The position numbers were made by a program, and so were the translations under genes. Shown one piece after another: positions 26,493 through 35,184 of a stretch of DNA of 64,000 nt. The notes below the pieces were generated by a model, which saw nothing but the letters and a program-made list of their open reading frames with translations, did no database searches and was not told the DNA's origin. The stretch is taken from assembly GCA_023953845.1 (NCBI GenBank), contig JAMLJC010000002.1, positions 558,001-622,000 on the forward strand, given 5' to 3'. Every line of letters starts with the position of its first letter. Position 1 is the stretch's first letter. The DNA is from Rhizobiaceae bacterium. Lineage in GTDB: Bacteria; Pseudomonadota; Alphaproteobacteria; Rhizobiales; Rhizobiaceae.

Positions 26493-26508
26493 TGTCGATT
26501 TTGCGACA
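26493..26508. promoter_or_regulatory. Inverted repeat in the corrinoid/MttB divergent promoter
   Basis: TGTCG-ATTTTG-CGACA at 26493-26508. Read on the minus strand it gives TGTCGCAAAAT, which keeps the TGTCGCAA core of the elements upstream of the GbdR-like gene and the 8405 gene. It lies between the two divergent methyl-transfer genes and could control both. Confidence 0.5.
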
Positions 26509-26605
26509 GGCCTTGGCGCTCACTGGCCGTTTCGCATAGGGTCGTTCGCTACGATCAGCCAACGAGGTCGCACGAGACGGCCAATACCAGCCAAGGAAGA
26601 GCATC

Positions 26606-28183
26606 ATGGACGAGAAGCTGGCGGCTGAAGCCGAAACGACGAGCGGACGACGCTCGCGCAGCGATCGAGGCGGCGGCGCGGCGGCCCGGCGCGCGGCGCG
26701 TTCCGGTGGCGGCCCCGGTACCCAGCTTACCTATATCAGGCGCAACATCCCGCTCTATGAAGTGCTTGACGAGGAAGGGCTGGCACTCATCGAGAAGAAT
26801 GCCGACACGGTTCTGGAGGAGGTCGGCATCGAGTTCCGCGACGACGCCGAGGCGCTTGCCTTGTGGAAGGACGCGGGCGCGGACATCAAAGGCGAGCGGG
26901 TGCGCTTTCCACGCGGCCTGCCGCGGTCGCTTCTGAAGACCGCCCCGAAGATCTACACGCAACATGCCCGCAATCCGGCGCGCAATGTCGAGATCGGCGG
27001 CAAGGGCACTGTCTTCGCCCCGGTCTACGGCCCGCCCTTCGTGCGCGATCTCGACGGCAACCGCCGCTACGCGACGATCGAGGATTTCCGCAATTTCGTG
27101 AAGCTCGCCTACATGGCGCCGTCGATTCACCATTCGGGCGGCACGGTATGCGAGCCGGTCGACGTGCCGGTGAACAAGCGTCACCTCGACATGGTCTACA
27201 GCCACATAAAATACTCGGACAAGCCTTTCATGGGCTCGGTGACGGCGCCCGAGCGCGCCGAGGACACCGTCGCGATGGCGAAGATCGTGTTCGGAGACGA
27301 TTTCGTCGAGAATAACACAGTGCTGACCAGCCTCATCAACGCCAATTCGCCGATGGTCTTCGACGAGACGATGCTGGGCGCGCTCAAGGTCTATGCCCGC
27401 CACAACCAGGCATGCATCGTGACGCCGTTCATCCTTGCCGGCGCCATGAGCCCGGTGACGGTCGCCGGCACGCTGACGCAGGTGCTGGCCGAGGTGCTGG
27501 CGGGCGCGGCCCTGACACAGCTCATCCGGCCGGGCGCTCCGGTGCTGTTCGGCACCTTCGCGTCTTCGATCTCGATGCAGTCGGGCGCACCGACCTTCGG
27601 CACGCCGGAGCCGTCTCTGGTGTCCTATGGCGCGGCACAGCTTGCGCGCCGGCTCGGGCTTCCCTTCCGCACCGGCGGGTCGCTCTGCGCGTCCAAGGTT
27701 TCCGACGCGCAGGCCGCGTATGAAAGCGCCAATACGCTGAACTCGACCATTCTTGCCGGCACGAACTTCGTGCTCCACGCAGCCGGCTGGCTGGAGGGCG
27801 GCCTATCCTCCGGCTACGAAAAGTTCATGATGGACATAGACCAGCTTGGCATGCAGCAGAGATTCGCCGAGGGTGTCGACCTCTCTGAGAACGGTCAGGC
27901 GATGGACGCCATCCGCCAGGTCGGGCCGGGCAGCCACTTCCTCGGCTGCGACCACACGCAGGCGAACTTCCAGACCGCTTTCTACCGTTCGACCATCGCC
28001 GACAACAATTCCTACGAGCAATGGCTCGCGGAAGGCGAGAAGACGGCCGACCAGCGCGCCAACGAACTGGCCCGGCGCTGGCTGGAAAGCTACGAGGCCC
28101 CGCCGCTCGACCAGGGTATCGATGACGGCCTCAACGACTTCATTGCGAAGAAGAAGGAGTCCATGCCCGACGCCTTCACGTGA
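26606..28183 (+). CDS. MttB-family (non-pyrrolysine) corrinoid methyltransferase
   Basis: 525 residues. From about residue 40 the sequence follows the trimethylamine methyltransferase superfamily barrel, with SSISMQSGAPTFGTPEP and LHAAGWLEGGLSSGYEKF as recognisable blocks. There is no in-frame UAG, so it is the non-Pyl type like MtgB, which demethylates glycine betaine; carnitine- and proline-betaine-active relatives exist, so the substrate is open. The first 36 residues hold an Arg/Gly tract (SGRRSRSDRGGG and AARRAAR) outside the barrel. It is divergent from the corrinoid gene. Confidence 0.85.
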   Translation: MDEKLAAEAETTSGRRSRSDRGGGAAARRAARSGGGPGTQLTYIRRNIPLYEVLDEEGLALIEKNADTVLEEVGIEFRDDAEALALWKDAGADIKGERVRFPRGLPRSLLKTAPKIYTQHARNPARNVEIGGKGTVFAPVYGPPFVRDLDGNRRYATIEDFRNFVKLAYMAPSIHHSGGTVCEPVDVPVNKRHLDMVYSHIKYSDKPFMGSVTAPERAEDTVAMAKIVFGDDFVENNTVLTSLINANSPMVFDETMLGALKVYARHNQACIVTPFILAGAMSPVTVAGTLTQVLAEVLAGAALTQLIRPGAPVLFGTFASSISMQSGAPTFGTPEPSLVSYGAAQLARRLGLPFRTGGSLCASKVSDAQAAYESANTLNSTILAGTNFVLHAAGWLEGGLSSGYEKFMMDIDQLGMQQRFAEGVDLSENGQAMDAIRQVGPGSHFLGCDHTQANFQTAFYRSTIADNNSYEQWLAEGEKTADQRANELARRWLESYEAPPLDQGIDDGLNDFIAKKKESMPDAFT

Positions 28184-28328
28184 AAGGAGCCCGTGTCAGG
28201 CCGGGCTAAAGTGGCCAACATCATTCACAAGGAAGTCTGGCGCAGCGCGTTTCGTCAGCCGGGCGAGGAGTGATATTGGCCCGTATCGCAGCCGAAAAGA
28301 TGGAGGGCTGCCGGGACTGGAAGCGCCG

Positions 28329-29018
28329 GTGTATCGAGATGTCATAGACTCGGTTTCCACTGCTCTCGAAGCCCACGGGCTTCTTGTTCGAGGCGGCTTC
28401 AATTTCGCCGCCGCGGCGCAGGCGCCGCCGGCGCTTTCTGACAGCCCTGCGAGAGCGGTCATCCTTGTCGGCAATGCCGGCGCAGGTTATTGGCCGCATT
28501 TCCAGCGATGGCGCGACGCACAGCCTGCCGTGTCGACCGATCCGCTCGATACATGGTGCCGGGAGGTCATCGGCGCGGTTGCGGCACGAAGCGGAGCGCG
28601 TGCCATTTCTCCATCGGACCGGCCGTTTCAGCCTTTCCAGCAATGGGCGATGCGCGCGGAAGGATTGCGCCCGTCGCCGCTCGGCATCCTCATGCATCCG
28701 GAATATGGGCTCTGGCACGCCTATCGCGGCGCGCTGCTGTTCGATGTCGAATTACCGTTCGACCGGATCGGGAAACCGATTCATCTCTGCGACGCGTGCA
28801 CCGAAAAGCCCTGTCTCAAAGCCTGCCCGGTAGAGGCCTATACCGAAGCCGGCTTCGACTATCGGGGGTGTCTCGCTTTCGCGAGCAGCGCAAGGGGGGG
28901 CGACTGCCGCGAGAAAGGGTGCCTGGATCGCAATGCCTGTCCGCATGGGGCTGGATACCGCTATCCGGCTGCAATCCAGGCCTTCCACATGGCGAGCTTC
29001 CTCAGGCCGGCAATGTGA
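28329..29018 (+). CDS. 4Fe-4S ferredoxin-like protein (QueG-type C-terminal region)
   Basis: About 229 residues if GTG 28329 is the start; no ATG is available in frame and GGA lies 8 bp upstream. The key region is C154-x2-C157-x4-C162-x3-C166 in CDACTEKPCLKACP, a 4Fe-4S motif, followed by more Cys in YRGC, GDC, GC and NAC. The rest resembles the non-corrinoid part of QueG-like reductases. It starts 145 bp after the MttB gene and may supply electrons for reducing the corrinoid, but this is inferred from position. Its last 17 bp overlap the convergent cyclase gene. Confidence 0.65.
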   Translation: MYRDVIDSVSTALEAHGLLVRGGFNFAAAAQAPPALSDSPARAVILVGNAGAGYWPHFQRWRDAQPAVSTDPLDTWCREVIGAVAARSGARAISPSDRPFQPFQQWAMRAEGLRPSPLGILMHPEYGLWHAYRGALLFDVELPFDRIGKPIHLCDACTEKPCLKACPVEAYTEAGFDYRGCLAFASSARGGDCREKGCLDRNACPHGAGYRYPAAIQAFHMASFLRPAM

Positions 29019-30393
29019 GCGGCCGCGTCGATGCGGGCACTTGCCGGCCGCGCGGAAGCGTCCAGACATGCACCGGCTCATCACGGCCGCGTATGCTGAC
29101 AGGCCCATGATCGATGGCGAACGGGAGAGGCACGGCGTCGCCTTCCTGCCGGGCGGCGGCGATCAGCGCCGCGCCGAAAGCCGCGTCGGCGTCGAGTTCG
29201 CGGCACAGCGCCTGCAGCCTGCTCGCGACATTCACGGTGTCGCCGACGACGGCAACCGATAGGCTTCGTTCGCTTCCGACAGCGCCGAGAACCACGGGTC
29301 CGTAATGCGCGCCTATCCGCACGTCGACAGGCGAAAAGCCGGCTTCGGCACGGCGATCATTCCATTTGTGCAGCATTTCGATCATCGCTTCGGCGCAGCG
29401 GATGGCGCGCGTTGCGTCGTCCGGTCCTGCACGCGGCACGCCGAACGTCGCCATGATGCAGTCACCGATGAAGTTGTCGACCGTGCCGCCGCTCTCGAAC
29501 ACGACCTGTTCCATCCGGCGGTGGAACTGGCGAAGCAGTTCGAACACCTCCTCGGCAGGATGGTCTTCCGAATAGTTGGTGAAGCCGACAATGTCTGCGA
29601 AGACGACGGCGATGTCCTGCCGGCGCACCGGGCCGAACGGCTCGTCTTCCGAGGCAAGCTCGTCGACGAGGTTCGGCGAGAAATGCCGAGCGAGATTGCC
29701 GCGCGCCCGCTCGGCCTTGATGTAATCGTCCGCCAGCCGGCGCGACCGCGATACGACAAGCGAAATGATGGCGGCCATGATCAGGATGACGACGACGTTC
29801 GTCGCCTGATCGAAGGCATCGATGAAGTTGGGATTGAGATAGAAACGCAGTCTCTCGGCGAGCGACATGGAATATAGCTGCGCAGCGGGAATGATCGTTC
29901 CCGGGTGCATCGCCACCCAGACCACGCCCGCCGTCCACGACAGCGCGGCTGCGATGCCGAGCCAGGCGGCGAGGCGCGGCGAAAGGCTCAGGGCGCCCAG
30001 ACAGATGAAGATCAGCAGATATTTGAATCCGCCCTCGCGCAGTTGCATGGCAGGCGGCAGGCCTTCTGTGCCGAACGGATTCGGGGCGATGAGCAGGATG
30101 GTCACCAGCACGATGTCGAGCGTTCCCACCACATAGCCGAGCCAGGGCGGGTTGAAACGCCGTCGCGTCAGCCGGTACTGGATGAAGCCGACGAGGAAAA
30201 AGAAAACCAGCGCCGAGAGCACGAACAGCAGCGCCTCGTTCCACTTGCTGATCAGCGTGATGAATATGGCAACCGCAGCCAGCGATCCGGTGCGCGCCCA
30301 GAACTGCAGCGCTGCGCCTTCGCGTTCTGCGCGCATCAGAAGATTCCGCAACCTGGAACGGCGTCGCCGTTCTCCATCCGGCGGTATGGTCAT
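29002..30393 (-). CDS. Membrane-bound class III adenylate/guanylate cyclase
   Basis: 463 residues. About six membrane segments lie between residues 30 and 225, followed by a cytoplasmic class III catalytic domain. Metal-binding Asp residues are in VVFADIVGFTNY and NFIGDCIMATFG, and the transition-state Asn/Arg pair is in GDTVNVASRLQ. A HAMP-like linker (VVSRSRRLADDYIKAERARG) joins the two parts. Rhizobia carry many such cyclases; the signal sensed is unknown. It overlaps the 4Fe-4S gene by 17 bp at the 3' end. Confidence 0.85.
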   Translation of the reverse strand: MTIPPDGERRRRSRLRNLLMRAEREGAALQFWARTGSLAAVAIFITLISKWNEALLFVLSALVFFFLVGFIQYRLTRRRFNPPWLGYVVGTLDIVLVTILLIAPNPFGTEGLPPAMQLREGGFKYLLIFICLGALSLSPRLAAWLGIAAALSWTAGVVWVAMHPGTIIPAAQLYSMSLAERLRFYLNPNFIDAFDQATNVVVILIMAAIISLVVSRSRRLADDYIKAERARGNLARHFSPNLVDELASEDEPFGPVRRQDIAVVFADIVGFTNYSEDHPAEEVFELLRQFHRRMEQVVFESGGTVDNFIGDCIMATFGVPRAGPDDATRAIRCAEAMIEMLHKWNDRRAEAGFSPVDVRIGAHYGPVVLGAVGSERSLSVAVVGDTVNVASRLQALCRELDADAAFGAALIAAARQEGDAVPLPFAIDHGPVSIRGRDEPVHVWTLPRGRQVPASTRPLTLPA

Positions 30394-30616
30394 CCGTCGC
30401 TGCCTTCCATCGTTGCTCCGACAAGACCGCGCTGCCTATGGCACAATCATGTTTCCGACCGCCTTCGCGTACAACCGTGGCACGATTCCGTCACGCAACA
30501 AATCGCGCTGCGCCATGGGAAAGCACGTTTGGCTGGTGTCGGGCAGGCGAGCTGTCGTTGCCATTGCCGGCCTCGCAAATGTAGGGATTCGTCAACAAAT
30601 CCACGCGGAGAATCAC

Positions 30617-31351
30617 ATGCCTGGAGGCGCGCTCGACATCCGAACCAAAGATGGCGTTGCCAAGGCGGGTCTTTTCGGGGCAGGGCAGGGCCACAGTACG
30701 GGCGTCATTCTCTACATGGATGCGTTTGGTCCACGTCCGGCGCTTGATGCGATGGCGTCGCGGCTTGCGGCCAACGGCTACGTGGTTCTGGTTCCCGATC
30801 TCTTCTACCGGCAGGGCGCCTACGGGCCGCTCGACGCCAGAACGGCCTTCGCCGACGAAGCGACAGGCGCGTGGCTGCGTTCGACAATGGCGGCCACCAA
30901 CCAGGCCATGACGCAGGCCGATACCGACGCTTTCATCGAGGCGCTGGCGGCGGCTGGTGTGACAGGCTCCATCGGTACGGTCGGATACTGCATGGGCGGC
31001 GCGCGGGCGCTGAACGCCGCCGCGGCTCATCCCGGCCGGATCGCAGCCGCCGCCAGCTTTCATGGCGGCAATCTCGCTTCCGATGCGCCGGACAGTCCTC
31101 ATCGCAATGCGGCATCGATAAGGGCAAAGGTGTATGTCGGTGTCGCCGGCGTCGACCGGAGCTTCCCGCCCGAACAATCGGCACGGCTCGCCGAAGCTTT
31201 GCGCTCGGCCAAGGTTGACCACGTCATCGAAAATTACGTGGGCATGCAGCATGGCTGGTGCGTACCCGATCATAGTGTCTACGACGAAGTTGGCGCGGAG
31301 CGTCACTGGCGCCGCCTCGTGATGTTTTTCGACGAAACCCTGCGTGGTTGA
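30617..31351 (+). CDS. Dienelactone hydrolase family protein
   Basis: 244 residues from ATG 30617, with GGAG about 8 bp upstream. The alpha/beta hydrolase core has the Cys nucleophile in VGYCMGGARAL, the Asp in GVAGVDRSFPP and the His in GMQHGWCVPD, the DLH triad. Cytosolic, no signal peptide. The family opens lactones or small esters in aromatic catabolism, but no such pathway is nearby, so the substrate is unknown. The upstream 220 bp separate it from the divergent cyclase. Confidence 0.8.
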   Translation: MPGGALDIRTKDGVAKAGLFGAGQGHSTGVILYMDAFGPRPALDAMASRLAANGYVVLVPDLFYRQGAYGPLDARTAFADEATGAWLRSTMAATNQAMTQADTDAFIEALAAAGVTGSIGTVGYCMGGARALNAAAAHPGRIAAAASFHGGNLASDAPDSPHRNAASIRAKVYVGVAGVDRSFPPEQSARLAEALRSAKVDHVIENYVGMQHGWCVPDHSVYDEVGAERHWRRLVMFFDETLRG

Positions 31352-31429
31352 GACCACACGCGGCGCGCTTTTGAACTTTTTCTGCAACCGACCCCAAGGA
31401 ATGCCACGAAACTTTCGTCCAACGGACAA

Positions 31430-31993
31430 ATGACGGCGATGGTGCTGGAAGACCGCGCGGCGTCCGACAGGGAACTGATCGGGCTGGCGCGCAACGGCGA
31501 CAGGGGTGCTTTCGGCGAACTCGTCGAACGGCACTACGATTTCATCTATCGCATCGCATGGCGCTGGGCGGGCAATCGCAGCGACGCCGAGGACATCACG
31601 CAGGACGTCTGCGTCAGGCTCGGCAAGGCGATCCGCGGCTTCAAGGGAGAGGGCGCGTTCACGACGTGGCTCTACGCCATGACGCTGAACGTCGCCCGCG
31701 ACCTGAAGCGGAAGGAAAAGCGCGACACGGCGAAGACCGAGGCATTCGGCGTGCACGCGCTGATCTCGGGCGAGGCGGAAGAGGTACTGGACGATCCCGC
31801 CGAGCGCCTCTGGGCCGCGGTGAGGCAACTCCCCGACAAGCAGCGCGAGGCCGTGCTGCTTGTCTATGGCGAGGATCTCAGCCACGCGGACGCGGCCGAT
31901 GCGATGGGTTTGGCGGAAGCCACGGTCTCCTGGCACATCCATGAAGCGAAAAAACGGCTGAAGGTGCTGATGCGCCCGGCCGGGGAAGACTGA
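31430..31993 (+). CDS. ECF-type RNA polymerase sigma factor
   Basis: 187 residues. Region 2 is at about 15-85 (AFGELVERHYDFIYRIAWRW, then DAEDITQDVCVRL) and region 4 at 125-180 (LPDKQREAVLLVYGEDLSHA, VSWHIHEAKKRLK). No C-terminal extension. The next gene starts 2 bp after the stop and encodes a membrane protein with a cytoplasmic N-terminus, so the pair should form a sigma/anti-sigma unit. The upstream sequence TTTTGAACTTTTTCTGCAAC could contain a sigma-ECF -35 box, implying autoregulation. Confidence 0.9.
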   Translation: MTAMVLEDRAASDRELIGLARNGDRGAFGELVERHYDFIYRIAWRWAGNRSDAEDITQDVCVRLGKAIRGFKGEGAFTTWLYAMTLNVARDLKRKEKRDTAKTEAFGVHALISGEAEEVLDDPAERLWAAVRQLPDKQREAVLLVYGEDLSHADAADAMGLAEATVSWHIHEAKKRLKVLMRPAGED

Positions 31994-31995
31994 TC

Positions 31996-34095
31996 ATGGC
32001 TGGACACGACGAGTTCGACATCCTGCGCACCGCAAAGGTGCCGGCACCGCGCCGCGAGGCGAAGGATGCCGCCCTGCGCGCCGCGCTCGATGCCTTCGAC
32101 GGCAAAAATATCACGTCGGCCGCCCAAGGATCGGCGGACGGCATGCGTCTCACCGAACGAGCAAGACAGCTCTGGAGAGACATCATGCAAAAGAAAATGC
32201 TCGCTGCGCCGGCTCTGGCGACGCTCGTCGCCCTGCCGATCGCCGGCTACGCCGCCTTTCAGTTGATTGAGGGAAACCCGTTCAGTTTCACGCCGCAAAG
32301 CGCCGATGGTCCGGCAGGGCCGGTGGTCGAAAAGCCGGCGGAACCGTCGAAGAGGAAGGATGAGATCGCTTCTATTGGCGGGGAGACCGACGCGGATGTT
32401 CGTTCGCGTCAGGTGGCTGAGCCGGAAGTGCAGGCGCCGCGTCAGGAAGGCGGTCGCGTGAGCGTTCAGATGTCGCCCCCCCTTGAGGAGGCGTCACGCG
32501 ACTTGTCAGGTCTGCTCGGCGCTCCGCAACCGGCCGAAACTTACGCACCCGCAGCCCCCGCCACGATGGCCAATAAGGCGGTCGGCCGCGGAGCACCCAA
32601 GCTCACAGCATCGGAAGCGATGCCTGCGCCCGCTCCATCGGACAATCTCGCGCAGATCGAGGAGAACCGTGACCGGCTGACCGAGTTCAAGACGAATCCG
32701 GTGCGTTCGGCGCTGGAGGACCCGGTCTCGACCTTCTCCATCGATGTCGACACGGCGTCCTATTCCTTCGTGCGCGCCTCGCTGAAGCGTGGGCTGCTGC
32801 CGCAGGTGGACACGGTGCGCGTGGAGGAGATGGTCAATTACTTCCCCTATGACTGGAAGGGACCGGATTCGGCCGAGACGCCGTTCAACACCACCGTTTC
32901 CGTGATGCCGGCGCCGTGGAACGACCAGCACAGGCTGATGCATGTCGCCATCAAGGGCTATGACGTGCAGCCGGCCGAGCAGCCGAAGGCAAACCTGGTC
33001 TTCCTGCTCGATGTTTCCGGCTCGATGAACCAGCCGGACAAGCTGCCGCTGCTGCAATCGGCCTTCCGCCTGCTGGTCAACAAGCTCAGGCCGAACGACA
33101 CGGTGTCCATCGTGACCTATGCGGGCGACGCCGGCACGGTGCTCGAGCCGACGAAGGTTTCCGAGAAGGAGAAGATCCTTCAGGCAATCGACACGCTCAC
33201 GCCGGGCGGCTCGACTGCGGGCGAGGCGGGCATCAAGGAGGCTTACCGGCTGGCGGAAAAGTCCTTCGTCAAGGATGGCGTCAACCGCGTCATGCTGGCG
33301 ACGGACGGCGACTTCAATGTCGGCCAGACGGACGATGCGGACCTGAAGCGCATCATCGAGGAAAAGCGCAAGTCGGGCGTATTCCTCTCCGTGTTCGGCT
33401 TCGGGCGCGGCAATCTGAACGATCAGATGATGCAGACCATCGCCCAGAACGGCAACGGCACGGCGGCCTATATCGACACGCTGCAGGAAGCCGAGAAGGT
33501 ACTGGTCGAGGATTCCTCCTCGACGCTTTTCCCGATCGCCAAGGATGTGAAGATCCAGGTCGAGTTCAATCCGGCAAAGGTCTCGGAATACAGGCTTATC
33601 GGCTACGAGACGCGTGCGTTGAACCGCGAGGACTTCAACAACGATCGCGTCGATGCCGGCGAGATCGGCTCGGGCCATTCGGTGACGGCGATCTACGAGA
33701 TCACGCCGAAAGGCGCGCCGCAGATGATCGACGATCTGCGCTATGGCGAGGCGTCGACGAACAATCCGGATGGCGTCGCCAATGCGGATGAATATGCCTT
33801 CGTGAAGATCCGCTACAAGGCGCCTGATGCCGATGTCTCGAAGCTCATCACCACGCCGGTGACCAGCGCGAACGAAGTATCGTCCTTCGATGCGGCCTCG
33901 ACCGACCAGCGCTTTTCGGTGGCAGTCGCCGCCTTCGGCCAGAAACTGCGCAGTACCGATCAGACGGCAGGGATGGGCTGGGATCGCATTTCCGAGATCG
34001 CCGCCGCGTCGCGCGGTTCCGATCCGTTCGGCTACCGCTCGGAGTTCCTGTCGCTGGTCAGGCTCGCGGCGGCGCTCGACACCGGCAAGCGCTGA
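31996..34095 (+). CDS. Membrane-anchored VWA protein (YfbK-like), candidate anti-sigma partner
   Basis: 699 residues. Residues 1-66 are cytoplasmic and charged; 68-90 form one membrane helix; 95-230 are a Pro/Ala-rich linker; the VWA domain follows, with MIDAS D339-VS-G-S343 in FLLDVSGSMN, and a C-terminal YfbK-like (DUF3520) region ends the protein. The sigma factor gene lies 2 bp upstream, so the short cytoplasmic N-terminus is a candidate sigma-binding segment, though no zinc-anti-sigma motif is visible. The VWA domain would sit in the periplasm, where it could bind protein or divalent metal. Confidence 0.8.
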   Translation: MAGHDEFDILRTAKVPAPRREAKDAALRAALDAFDGKNITSAAQGSADGMRLTERARQLWRDIMQKKMLAAPALATLVALPIAGYAAFQLIEGNPFSFTPQSADGPAGPVVEKPAEPSKRKDEIASIGGETDADVRSRQVAEPEVQAPRQEGGRVSVQMSPPLEEASRDLSGLLGAPQPAETYAPAAPATMANKAVGRGAPKLTASEAMPAPAPSDNLAQIEENRDRLTEFKTNPVRSALEDPVSTFSIDVDTASYSFVRASLKRGLLPQVDTVRVEEMVNYFPYDWKGPDSAETPFNTTVSVMPAPWNDQHRLMHVAIKGYDVQPAEQPKANLVFLLDVSGSMNQPDKLPLLQSAFRLLVNKLRPNDTVSIVTYAGDAGTVLEPTKVSEKEKILQAIDTLTPGGSTAGEAGIKEAYRLAEKSFVKDGVNRVMLATDGDFNVGQTDDADLKRIIEEKRKSGVFLSVFGFGRGNLNDQMMQTIAQNGNGTAAYIDTLQEAEKVLVEDSSSTLFPIAKDVKIQVEFNPAKVSEYRLIGYETRALNREDFNNDRVDAGEIGSGHSVTAIYEITPKGAPQMIDDLRYGEASTNNPDGVANADEYAFVKIRYKAPDADVSKLITTPVTSANEVSSFDAASTDQRFSVAVAAFGQKLRSTDQTAGMGWDRISEIAAASRGSDPFGYRSEFLSLVRLAAALDTGKR

Positions 34096-34116
34096 GCGTC
34101 AGCGTATATGTGGAGA

Positions 34117-34142
34117 AAGGCCCGGCATCGTCCGGGCCTTTT
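34117..34142 (+). terminator. Terminator of the sigma-VWA operon
   Basis: AAGGCCCGG at 34117-34125 and CCGGGCCTT at 34132-34140 make a perfect 9-bp stem with a 6-nt loop, extended by TT. It lies 21 bp after the VWA stop codon. Confidence 0.85.
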
Positions 34143-34432
34143 CGTTGCCGGCCCCCATGCCGCTCACGTTCCGCTCACGCTCATGTGTTGGGCGCGCGCC
34201 CAAGAAACGGGTGGTGGCCCGCGTCTCATGAACGAAAGCACGCCGGACAATTCTCCTCGATCGGCGTGCCCGGGATTGTCACTGACGCGGGAGCCGTCCC
34301 GTTTGGGCTTGGGGACGGCTTTCAGGGATCGCTGCGCTCTGGCCTCTGTGCGCGATCGGAACGCGGTGACAATGGGCCGGCTCTTCCGGGTGGGATCGTC
34401 CGGTGAGGGAGCTGGTCATGGGCGGTGAGGCA
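34143..34432 (+). other. 290-bp gene-free stretch before an intrinsic terminator (sRNA candidate)
   Basis: No open frame with a ribosome site is seen. The stretch lies between the terminator at 34117-34142 and a second, very strong one at 34433-34468 on the same strand. A terminator with no gene upstream suggests a small RNA or a 5' leader that is prematurely ended. No promoter is convincing from sequence alone. Open frames crossing here have no ribosome site. Confidence 0.35.
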
Positions 34433-34468
34433 GGGCCGGTGAGGGGCAACCCTTGCCGGCCCTTTTTT
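34433..34468 (+). terminator. Strong terminator with a GCAA tetraloop
   Basis: GGGCCGGTGAGGG at 34433-34445 pairs with CCCTTGCCGGCCC at 34450-34462 (two G-U wobble pairs) around GCAA, a GNRA tetraloop, followed by TTTTTT. It sits 15 bp before the PadR operator, so it insulates the padR promoter from upstream transcription. Confidence 0.9.
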
Positions 34469-34483
34469 ATCCATGCTCTTGCA

Positions 34484-34529
34484 AAAGATATATCGTTTGA
34501 TAGATATGTCTCATGAACGATATATCTTT
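34484..34529 (+). promoter_or_regulatory. 14-bp-arm inverted repeat, PadR operator
   Basis: AAAGATATATCGTT at 34484-34497 and AACGATATATCTTT at 34516-34529 are a perfect inverted repeat with an 18-bp centre. It ends 13 bp before the PadR ATG at 34543, so binding there would block transcription. PadR regulators commonly repress themselves. Confidence 0.75.
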
Positions 34530-34542
34530 GAAAGGAAATCCC

Positions 34543-35136
34543 ATGTTTCATCGACCCCATGCCTGTGACGGCCGACGCAAGGGCTGGTTCATGAGCGGCG
34601 AAGGACGAGGTCCGTTCGGCGGCGACGGAAGGGGCGGGCGGGGCGGCTCGTTCGGCCGTCATCGCGGCGGTCCTTTCGGCGGCCGCGGCCCGCGCATGTT
34701 CGATCCCGGCGCGCTGCGTCTCGTGGTGCTCGGCCTGATCGCCGAGGAACCACGTCACGGCTACGACATCATCAAGGCGCTGGAGGCGAAATTCCAGGGC
34801 GCCTACAGCCCGAGCCCGGGCGCGATCTATCCGATGCTCCAGATGCTGGAAGAGGCCGATCTGGTGGTCTCGGAGGCGAACGGCAACAAACGGCGCTATT
34901 CGATCACCGATCAGGGCAAGGCCTATCTGGAAGAGAACGCGGCGGAACTCGCCCGCATCAACGCACAGATCGACGAGGTCTCCGCCGACAGCGGCGAGAT
35001 ATCACTCGGCGATGAGGTGAAAGACATCGCCCGGGCGGTCTTCATGCGTCTGCGGCGGGGTCAGTACACGCCGGAACAGGCACGCAAGGCGCGTGATATC
35101 CTGCGCAAGGCCCGCCGCGATCTTGAGGATCTTTGA
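34543..35136 (+). CDS. PadR-family regulator with a Gly/Arg-rich N-terminal extension
   Basis: 197 residues from ATG 34543 (AAAGGA 7 bp upstream); ATG 34513 lies in the operator and is less likely. Residues 1-55 are Gly/Arg/His-rich (GRGGRGGSFGRHRGGPFGGR), as in the YqjI subgroup, where a comparable extension senses metal. The winged HTH is at 60-135 (LRLVVLGLIAEEPRHGYDII, PSPGAIYPMLQML), followed by a C-terminal helix for dimerisation. Autoregulation is likely because of the inverted repeat just upstream. The target gene is not visible nearby. Confidence 0.85.
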   Translation: MFHRPHACDGRRKGWFMSGEGRGPFGGDGRGGRGGSFGRHRGGPFGGRGPRMFDPGALRLVVLGLIAEEPRHGYDIIKALEAKFQGAYSPSPGAIYPMLQMLEEADLVVSEANGNKRRYSITDQGKAYLEENAAELARINAQIDEVSADSGEISLGDEVKDIARAVFMRLRRGQYTPEQARKARDILRKARRDLEDL

Positions 35137-35144
35137 AAGCAGCT

Positions 35145-35175
35145 ACGGCTGCGGATCGTGCGGTCCGCAGCCGTT
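35145..35175. terminator. Bidirectional terminator between padR and bmt
   Basis: ACGGCTGCGGA at 35145-35155 and TCCGCAGCCGT at 35164-35174 pair perfectly over 11 bp with an 8-nt loop. It lies between the convergent stop codons; the T-run is short (TTT) on the plus strand. Confidence 0.65.
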
Positions 35176-35184
35176 TCACTGATA

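Noticed and set aside
26353..26605. Possible cobalamin riboswitch before the corrinoid or MttB gene
   Set aside because: No B12-box-like conserved core or suitable pairing could be seen in the 253-bp region.
26606..28183. Pyrrolysine-containing MttB
   Set aside because: The frame has no internal TAG and the protein is full length, so this is the non-Pyl branch.
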